Assembly: GCA_963693365.1 (NCBI GenBank)
Contig: CAVNZM010000003.1
Coordinates: 8,866,001-8,930,000 of the forward strand
Length of the DNA stretch: 64,000 nt
Reading direction: 5' to 3'
DNA from: Amoebidium appalachense
Lineage: Eukaryota > Ichthyosporea
Shown: piece after piece, positions 1-10,104 of the stretch
Layout of the letters: each line of letters starts with the position of its first letter
Numbering within the stretch: position 1 is the stretch's first letter
The notes under the pieces: generated by a model
Database searches by the model: none
Told to the model about the DNA's origin: nothing
What the model saw: the letters and a program-made list of their open reading frames with translations, nothing else
Made by a program: the position numbers and the translations under genes

Positions 1-8
1 CGGCACAC

Positions 9-141
9 CTTTGTTGCCATGGCGATGGGCTGAGGAGTGATTTCATTGGCCAAGGCTGCAAGCAGTACCTCGTGCAGGTGCCTGACGGTGATGCCTAGTG
101 CCTCGGAGAAGGTAGTGAAGGAGGTGCGCCGACCATCGGCA
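9..141 (-). CDS. HEATR6: HEATR6-like exon
   Basis: Acceptor caatcacag, donor AAG|gtgtgc at 8-1; 133 nt (one nucleotide plus 44 codons), phase 0 out. It encodes [18 protein letters not shown] and [14 protein letters not shown], matching the [21 protein letters not shown] block. The gene continues beyond the window. Confidence 0.85.
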
Positions 142-1129
142 CTGTGATTGGTTGGTGATGACGTGAGTAGGTAGGCGGGAATATGTGAGTGTGTAGATAT
201 GTGAAGATGTGAGTATGTGCCATACGGGAATGTACGGGTATGTGGATGTGAGTATGTGGGTATGCCATATGTAGTATCCCCCCCCCCCCCCCCCCCCCCT
301 CCACAGACCCACCCACTCAACCACCCACCCACTCTCTCTACTCCGCCCCACTCCCCCCCTCTCACTCCCTCCCCCAATCTCTCTCTCCACCCTCTTCTAC
401 TCCCTCCCATACCCTCACCCTCCCTCTTGCCCCCTGCCCTCTCTCTCCCCCACCCCCCCATAACCCATTCATCCTCTCCCACTCTCTCCCTCCCTGTCGT
501 TTCCCCCCTGTCCCCCTCCCTGTCCCCTCCCTCTCTATCCCCCCCCCCCCCCCCCCCCCCCTCTTTTACTCCCCCGCTCATATACACTCCTCAACATCCC
601 TTTAGCCCCATCCTCACAAATTACTCGAAGAATCCTTGTTACCAACATCCCCCCCCCCCCCCCCCCCAACCCCCCCTACCCCCCCCCCCCCCCCCCGTCT
701 CTTCCCCCCACGGCTTACCCCCGCCCCCTCCCCCCCCCCCCCCACCCACCCACCCATATATGTACTCATTCTCCAATTAGATTTCTGGGACTTGTATTAA
801 TCCCCCCTGCCCTCTTTATGGAATCAGCTAACTCATAACAACACAACACCAACCGGTACACAGGCCAGGGGGGAAGAGCAGGCGTGTGTCTGTGTGTGTG
901 TGTGGGGGGTGTTAGGGGTGTGTCTGTGGGGGGGGGAAGGGGGGGGGGGGAGCAGGGGGGAGGAGAGGAGGGCGGGATGTGCTACACAGTAAAGAAGTAC
1001 ACATTCACGAACGGGGGGGAGAGGGGGTGGGTGGGGGGGGCCTTACGTGTCGTTTGCAGCAGACAGGTATGCAGTCGAGCCGTCCAGAAATGCGGCTAGG
1101 GTGCCCATGGCCCCCATGCGCACACGTAC

Positions 1130-1166
<37 letters not shown>

Positions 1167-1655
1167 TGTTGGGAGGGGGGAGGGAGGAGGAAGGACGGGG
1201 GAAGAGGTGGGTGTGTGTGTGTGTGTATGTGTGTGTGTGTGTGTGGGGGGGGGGAACCGAGGACAGAAAAGATGGTTAGTTGCCCGAAGGGAGGGAGGGG
1301 GGGGGCTAAACAGCTGCCAATGGGTGGGGAGCGTATGTGCGTTGGTGGGGCAGGAGGGACGGGGGGGGCGGGAGGAAGGGGGGGAGGGGGGGGGGGGGGC
1401 GATTATGTGTGTGTGTGTGTGTGTACTCGCGCGCGTGTGTCCGTTTGTCAAGGGAGAGATGTGAGGAGGGGGGAGGGGAGGGGCACAGCGATGAGCACGA
1501 CAGGGTGATGGCAGACGTTGAGCCACAGTGGGATAAAGTAACAACGGGAGCAATGGTAGCCGCAAGAGAGCTGATTTTTTTCAATTGTATTCAATTCTAT
1601 TTTATTTTATTTTTTATCTATTTATTTTGGGAGAGTGGGGAGTTGGGGGTTGGGG

Positions 1656-1691
<36 letters not shown>

Positions 1692-1852
1692 GGAGTTTGT
1701 TACCGACCTGGATCATGCAGCATGGCAGACATGAGGGTGTCTCGTCTGTTGAGTGAGTCCTGGGCAAGACCCACCACGGCCCAAAATCGGTACGTGTCCT
1801 TGCGCGGCGTGTACTGTACGTGTGTGTGTGTGTGTGTGAGTGAGTGAGTGTG

Positions 1853-1906
<54 letters not shown>

Positions 1907-2560
1907 CGCGTGTGCGTGGCGTGCGTGCGTGCGTCCGTGTGTGTGTGTGCGTGCGTGCGTGCTTGCGTGCGCACGTGCGTGCGTGTGTGTGTGTGTGTGT
2001 GTGTCTGTATATGTGTGTGTGGGTGCATGTGGATGGTTGAGTGGGTGTGCATGTGTGCATGTGTGCATGTCTGTGTGTATGTGCACGCATGCTTATGCAT
2101 GTGTGTGTGTGCGCGGCAAAACTCTGTCGGTGAGTAAGTGTACCTGATTGTTGTGTGCGTGTCTTTTGTGTGACGGTGCTGATTTGCAGTGCAACATGTG
2201 CATGAAGGAAGAGGAATTAGTTACTAACATGAACGTGTGGAGAGGAGTTCTGGAATAATGCAAATGTGATGGGACGCGAGAGGGGTGGGAGGAAGGGGAG
2301 GGCCGGGGGGTGGGGGAAGGGGAGGAGGAATCCAGTGTATGTAGCCGTTGGTGTTTACTCTGATACGGGGTGAGAGACAGATTACGTGTGTGCGAGTTGG
2401 GGAGAAGAGGCAAGCGGGCGGGGGGAGAGGGGGGGGGGGGGGGGGGGGGGATGGGAAGGTAGGATGGAGACCATACACGGGCATGCCTAGAGAGTAGAAT
2501 CGAGTGTACAGCACATGAGGGGTAGTTTCGGTGTATGGTCGTCGTGGTGGTGGTGGTGGT

Positions 2561-2606
<46 letters not shown>

Positions 2607-2748
2607 GAAAGGGATTAGAATGCGTTGTAGAGTACGAAGTACACATCCACAAAGAGCAACACCGTGCAGAATGCAAAGCACACAAAAAAGAGAAGCATCG
2701 AGAGAAGAGGCTAATTTCCCCGGGGTGGGGGTGGGGGGGGGTGGGGGT

Positions 2749-2781
<33 letters not shown>

Positions 2782-2981
2782 GGGGGGGGCAAATCGTCCA
2801 CAGCACCCGAGGACAGCACCTGAGGTTTGACCCATTCACTCCGGGAGGGGAGGGAGGGAGGGAGGCACTTACTCTTATTGATGTTTGCAGGCATGAAAGG
2901 GCATTCAGACGAACAGCAGAGGCAGTGATTCTGTGGTGCAAAATGCAAGAGGGGTAAGTGTGGGTGTGGGTGTGTGTGGTT

Positions 2982-3012
<31 letters not shown>

Positions 3013-3897
3013 GGGGGGGGGGGGGGACGGGGGGGGGAGGGGGCAGCTTCCTTTGAAGTGAGGGACACCTGGGTATTCTAAGGAATCTTGTTTCGCCGTT
3101 AGAATACCACGAAATAATCACCAGCTATTTCTCAGCTAAAACCCTGACCCCCCCCCCCCCTCCCCCTCCTCCTCCCCCTCTCCCCCCCCCCCCCCCACCA
3201 CCACCACCCCCTCCCGCGCCCCTTCTTGCCCCTTACCCACCCTTACCCTAATGTATTTCGTTCCCCCGAAACAAAAACAATGGTCAGTTGGGCACAAATA
3301 CGACACACACACTGTCACTGAATTCCTTGTGACCAAACGATTAAGGGTAAACTAAATGATCAAAAGAGAGGACCGGGTGATACGAACGAGGGGAGGGGAA
3401 GGGGGGGGGTTTGAATGCGGAACACGAAGTACGGGGGGAAAGGGGGGAGGGGGGGGGGAGAGGGTGGGGGGAGGGGGAGGAGAAGTTAGCAATGTTCCCA
3501 CTTTTTCTTATTGTTTTCTAAAAATTATAGCACACGACGCATCATAAAAACGACGACTTAGTACACACTCGAGATAAAATTCAGGCATGCAAACAGGCAA
3601 GACTAAAAATGGGTGTCGGTGTGTGTCTCATGATCTTGGCTCACCAAGGTCATTGTAGTGGTGGTGGTAGCGTTCGTGCTTTTGTGATGTCCGTGCATGG
3701 GTGTCCGTGTGTGGATGTGTGTGGGCAGGGGGTGAGGGGGGGAAGGGGGAAAGGTGGAGGGGGAGGGGGGACGGGGGGAGGGGAGGGGGGGGGGGGGGGG
3801 GGGGGGGGATTTCGTGCCTTCGCTTGGGTTCGGTTCCATCGACATCGCTCATTTCAGAGTCTGAACTGATTGCTCGGAGAGTGGGAACCTGTGGGTG

Positions 3898-3973
<76 letters not shown>

Positions 3974-4629
3974 TGAGTATTGACTTGTCTGAGCTGCTGG
4001 CAGAAACAATGGATTGTTGTGCGAGGGGGGCAGAGGGATGTGGAAGAGTCGGGGGGGAGGGGGTGGGGGGTGGGGGGTGGCGGCGGGGTGTGTGTGTGTT
4101 GGGGGGGGGGGGGGGGGGGGGGGTTGAATGCGGAACACGGTACGAAGTACGCATACACGACGAGAAGCATGGTGCAGGACACATGCAAAGGCAAACATTC
4201 AAGTATGCAACATCAGCCATGTGCACAGTATGCGTCATAGGCAGAGCCCATCCTCAGGGAGGACCCAAGTCATCAATTGCGTCTGAGTTTCGACCCCTTA
4301 GGCCGCGTATATACGACGCTCCAACTCAGACAGCAGCATCAACTGAACTTGGGCGGGTCAACCCGTCTTGATCAAAGACGAGCAGGGTTGCTTATGCAAG
4401 CAAGGTGAGCAAAACGATGAAGATGTGTGTGCAAACTAATGCAGTGCAGCGAAAAATGCGTATGTGCTTACAGATGCACTACACAGAGCAACCATGCCCG
4501 GTTGCATGGAAGTAAAGCGGTGGGGGGGAGGGGGTTGAATGCGTCATAATGTACAAAGTACACACGAACAACGGGTAACACGATGCAGAATGCAAACCAT
4601 ACAAAGAGAGTATGCATAATAAGCAGAGC

Positions 4630-4669
<40 letters not shown>

Positions 4670-4989
4670 GCTCTATGTGCTTACAGATGCACTACACAGA
4701 GCAACCATGCCCGGTTGCATGGAAGTAAAGCGGTGGGGAAAGTAATACTTTGTCATTTGTCCATTCACTCCGAAAGGCCCCCTTCATTGCACCGCTTCTT
4801 CCTGTAATCATAACATTTGGTGTTAGCTGTGTTGTCCAAAAAAAGCACTCAACTCCTAACAAACCTATGCCCCCATGGCCATCATCCCCACCTTTTGCTA
4901 CACACACAGACACCAACATTTCCCCGCACGTCACCCCCCCCCCCCCCCCCCTTCTTCCCCCCCCCCCCCCCCCCCCCCCCCCTCCCCCC

Positions 4990-5022
<33 letters not shown>

Positions 5023-5181
5023 ACACACACATTTATTATACCCCCCACCCCCTCCCTCACCGGGACTTCGTAGGGCACGTCACCCATCCACCCAAATTCC
5101 ACCCACACGTTCACCCACTAGCCATAACCCCCCACCCACACACATACGCCCCTCCTCCCCCCTCCCCCTCCCCCCCCCCAA

Positions 5182-5213
<32 letters not shown>

Positions 5214-5505
5214 CCACCACCACCACCAGCACACACACACTGCCACATACACCACCACCATTAATCCCCCCCCCCCCCCCCCCCCCCCCCCCGCAACATC
5301 ACCTGCATTTGGATGCCTCAAAGCAGCAGGGGAGGGACCAGCGGATGGAAGGCCGTGGAACATGAAGGAACACAGGGTGGGCACCAGGCTGTCCATGTGA
5401 GCAACGTGGACCTTTCTCGATGACCCAATCACGTGTTGCAGCGCACGCAGGCTGCTGCTGAGAAGCTGCATTCGCCCAAAACACACACACACACAAACAA
5501 ACAAA

Positions 5506-5564
<59 letters not shown>

Positions 5565-5706
5565 TTACCAAATTTAATTATTTTCGCAGGTAAAATTCTG
5601 ATAGCCAGCTCCCCCTGCCCCCCCCTCCCCCCCCCCCCCCCCCCCTCAACCCCTTTTCCAATTAGACCGCTTCCTTTTCTCCCTCCCTTTACCTTTTTAT
5701 TCTCCG

Positions 5707-5764
<58 letters not shown>

Positions 5765-7561
5765 AAACAAAAATCGTCCCCTCCCATCTCCTTCCCTCCG
5801 AAAACCTTAGCAGCGCATCCAGAACAACAACCATCGTCACATTCTTACAATCCAACGAAACCGGATGATCAAGTGAAAACTAGCGAACAAACCGGTAGGC
5901 TCCAAATATTCGTACCTGCCCTCCCCCCCCCCCCGCCCCTCCCCCCCCCCCCACACACACACACACCTTGCTGACCGATCTCTCCCCCTCTGCGCGGTAG
6001 TGGGTCGGGTTTCTGGCCAGGTGCTGGTAGACTGCCCCGTACATGCCCCCCATGTACTGTGACATCATCAAGGTCACGTATGGAGTAAATAAGTGTATGG
6101 ATTATGGATGTATGTTGTGTGGATACTTACAACAAGCCTGAAAATACATGATTTTGAATGCAATGTAACAGAATGAACTTGGTTGAATGTAGGAAAAGAC
6201 TACCTGTGTACTTTGGTGTTACTCCGCGTGGGCGGGTGCCGGCTGGGCGGGTGGGTGTCGCGGGGAGAAAGGGAGGGGGGAGGGGGGAGGGGGGAGGGGG
6301 GGGGGGGGGGAAAGATAGGCACTACTATTTTTAGTCATGACAAGCGACAGGCACCAGGGTCAGTACAGACGATGGTGAAACTTAAACGTTCATAGGCAAA
6401 GCACACAAACAACTTCATAGCTACAACGTAAAAATTCCCAGCAAAAACCGGGGCACAATCACATGAGAGTTCACAGCAAAGAAAGCATGCAAAAACGGGA
6501 ATTTTAAAAGCAAACAAAGCCAGCAACCACGATGATTGTCAAATTTCAGTCTCACCTTTTCCAGTTTTGGGCCTGTTGCCCTTGAGCACAGGTTGCCAAT
6601 GCAGTTTACAGCCATGCGCAAAGTGTCGAGATCGGTCCCCTCCCTCCTGCCGTCAGCAAGTCGGAGCAAGATACCATTCTCCCCAACTAGCTCTGGGTAC
6701 AGCTGCAAAGGGGAATGATGGAAAGAACCACAGGTGTTAGCGCTTTTCATACATTTTTTTTGAGTCTTTTTGTTGGTTTTTGAGCGGGTAAAGGAAGGGA
6801 GGGGTAGCCCGGGGGGAGGGGGGGGGGGGGAGGGGGGGGGGGTTGAATGCGGAACACGGTACGAAGTACGCATACGCGATGAGAAGCACGGTGCAGGACA
6901 TAAGCAGGGGCAAACATATAAGTATGCAACATCAGCAATGTGCAAGTTATGCGTCATATGCAGAGCCTATGCTCAGGGAGGGGCGGGGGGGGGGGGGGGG
7001 GGGAGGGGGGAAGGGGGATATACCCATAACGAAGAGGAAATCTTAGTCGCAATATTGAAACCATCAAAGTCTATATGTCAGCACTTCACCGAATAACGTC
7101 AATGTGACATAAGCATGGCTTAATTGAACTAAAGGTTGGTTAGCCTAAATATAGTTCAAACTTTCTTTTTGTGCATCTAAAACCGCAAAAGTGAATTCTG
7201 AAAAAATACCAACAGATATAATCACAAACTGCACAGGTCGAACAACAAGTAATTATGCCCATCCCCAATCCACCCAATTAGATTATCAATTAATCATCAG
7301 GTGCCCAATCATCATACACCTATAATCAGGCAACCAATCATCAAACACCTATAATCAGGCAACCAATCATCAAACACCTATATTCAGGCCACCAATCATC
7401 ACCCACCTTTGTCAATACGGGCCCATAGTCTAGCAGCAGTGTACTCATTGCTCTCAACACAGCCACCAAGGTCTGAGGCCGACTAAATCCTCCCCCGGCC
7501 ACACCCACCAGCCACGATACAAGAACCTCGACAGTGGATGGTTCAAGGGGCACCTGTGTGT

Positions 7562-7592
<31 letters not shown>

Positions 7593-7711
7593 GGGGGGAG
7601 GGGGGGGAGGGAGGGGGGGGTGTTTGTGTTTGTGTTTGTGTGTGGGGGGGGGGGGGGGGGGGGGGGGGTGTGTGTGTGTGCGTGTGTGTGTGTTGGGGGG
7701 GGGGGGGGGTG

Positions 7712-7771
<60 letters not shown>

Positions 7772-8462
7772 TGTGTGTGTGTGTGCGCGTGTGTGTGTGC
7801 GCGTGTGTGTCTGTGCATGCGTACTCTTACGTGCATCTGTATGCATGCGCATGTAAGCTCGCGTGCGCGCATGTGTGTTTGTGCGCGCGTACGTGTGTGT
7901 GGAGAGGAGATGGGGGGAGGGATGAAGGGTTGGGGCCACAGAAAGGGGGGGAAAAGGAGGGGGCACATGCAAATTGGGGAAGATATGCCCCGATGGGAGT
8001 GGGGGAGAGGGCAAGGGAAGCAGGAGATCGAAACAATATCACTCACTGGCAGGTGAATTGCATATCACAGGAAGCCAAGGAGACCGAATCATGTCAAAAG
8101 GGTGGGGGTCGGGGGGGGGGGGGGGGGGGGGGGGGGAGGGGGGGGGATAATGTGCGTAAGAAGGGTTGAATCCCGGATATCTTTCACACAAATTATGGGT
8201 AAAAGAGACCGAAGTATTAACTAGGCCATACAATAGAGTGAGGTAAAATCCAAGTAATGTGTGTGTGCGCGCGCATATCCATATGTCGTTCATTTGTCCT
8301 TTTGTGGCTACGTGTGTGCGCTTGTGTGTGTGTGTGTGTTTGTTGGGTGTGTGTGTGTGTGTGTGTGTGTATGGGTGTGTGTACGTGTGTGTGCGTGGGT
8401 GTGCGTGGGTGGGTGGGTGGGTGGGTGGTTGGGTGGGTGGGTGGGTGGGTGGGTGTGTAGGG

Positions 8463-8536
<74 letters not shown>

Positions 8537-8823
8537 CCACGCGCGTTTGTGTGCGTGCACTCGAGCCTTTGTGTGTGTTGGTATGTGTACACATGCGGTA
8601 TGTGTTTGTGCGTGTGTCTGTGTGTGTATCCTTGCTTCTTGCCTATTTATGTGAATGCTTGTGTGCATGCGTGTATGCCTCCTTTGTACGTGTCTCTTTG
8701 TATGTGTATGCATGCATACTAAAAACGAGGAGTGGAGGTTGGAAGTGTTAATCTTGTTTTGGGAGGGCCGGGGGGCCGGGGGGCTGGGCGGCTGTTTTCT
8801 TTTTTTCTTATTTTTATTCTTTT

Positions 8824-8891
<68 letters not shown>

Positions 8892-10059
8892 TGAACCTGA
8901 AATCGTGAAAATTACCTGTAATCGTGCCAGCATATCGCCCAATAGCTGAGAGGCAAGCAGCAGTCCATCGTCAAAGGCCAGACGGGGGCTCAGGTGGATG
9001 GGTAGCTGCTCTAGCACGGACACAACCTATACATTTTAAACCATGTTTAATATGCTATTTTAAAAATTACGCTGAAATGACTGTGTGTATGATATGGTCA
9101 CGCATCTACCAAGAAGGTGTTTAAATAATCTATTAAACCTGGTAAGGTTGTAAAAATACACCTTTTGAATGTTTTTATTGGGAAAAAAAGGATGAAGGAT
9201 GAAATGCTTGGATTTGATCACAAAACTGGCACCACATTCAATCGTTGCAGATAATATGAAAAAAGAGAAAAGAAAACAGTGCAGAAAAAAGCTGTGTATA
9301 CTAAAAGAGGAAACCACAAACACACCGAACTGAGCAAAAGGGTCAGTAGTTGAACCAAAAAAAAAGAAAAAGAAAACAAAAAAAACGGGGGGGAAACAAG
9401 AAGGAAACAGGGCTGGGGGGTCTGGTAAAAAGTTTAGGTGCCAGGGTGGCAAGCGAAAGCATCGGCCAGTAGGCATTTCTCTCTCTCTCTTCCCAGCTAA
9501 CTTTCGGGCCAATTATCCCGGCCACCAAAATCACATTCATTGCTACGACCCTCTCTTGAGCAGATTGGGAGGGGAGGGTGGGGAGGGTGGGGGGGGGGGG
9601 GGGGGGGGGGGTGATGAATGCGTTAGGGGTTGGAAATATGGAGGAGACAACAAAGAGCAACAGCAAAGCGTCACAAAGGTGGGAAATCCAAAATCAAACA
9701 ATTTAAGCGTGCAGGCAGAAGACACTTGAACACGGGGGGGAGGGGGGGAGGGGCAGCGGCCTTTTGCTTTCTTCCATTATCCTTCCAAGCACCGTCCACT
9801 CCCCCTTCCCTCCCCCCCCCCCCCCCCCCCCCCCCCCCCCACCACCACCACCAGCACCAGCACCACCACCACCACCAGCACCACCACCACCACCTTCTCT
9901 TCGACCCTCCACTGTCCACATGCACTCTAGCACATGTAGATACCAAAACCCATCGTGCTACTTGCCCCCTCCCTCCCTTCCCCACCCCCCTCCCCCCTTC
10001 CCCCGCGCCCCCCCCACTCCCCCCCCCCCCCCCCCCCACCACCACTACCACCACCACCA

Positions 10060-10104
<45 letters not shown>

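Noticed and set aside
217-780. Long Pro-rich open frame in C-rich DNA
   Set aside because: Produced by poly-C and CT tracts inside an intron; no complex sequence and no splice support.
1005-2147. His/Thr- and Cys/Val-rich open frames on both strands
   Set aside because: CA/GT repeats are open in several frames at once; composition is pure microsatellite.
9430-9555. Possible extra HEATR6-like exon ([18 protein letters not shown]...)
   Set aside because: The flanking exons already join in phase 0 and match the family without it; no fitting donor was found.
278-9611. Fixed strand polarity of C/G runs relative to gene direction
   Set aside because: Within the HEATR6-like gene both G-runs and C-runs occur on the sense strand in different introns, so no consistent rule holds.
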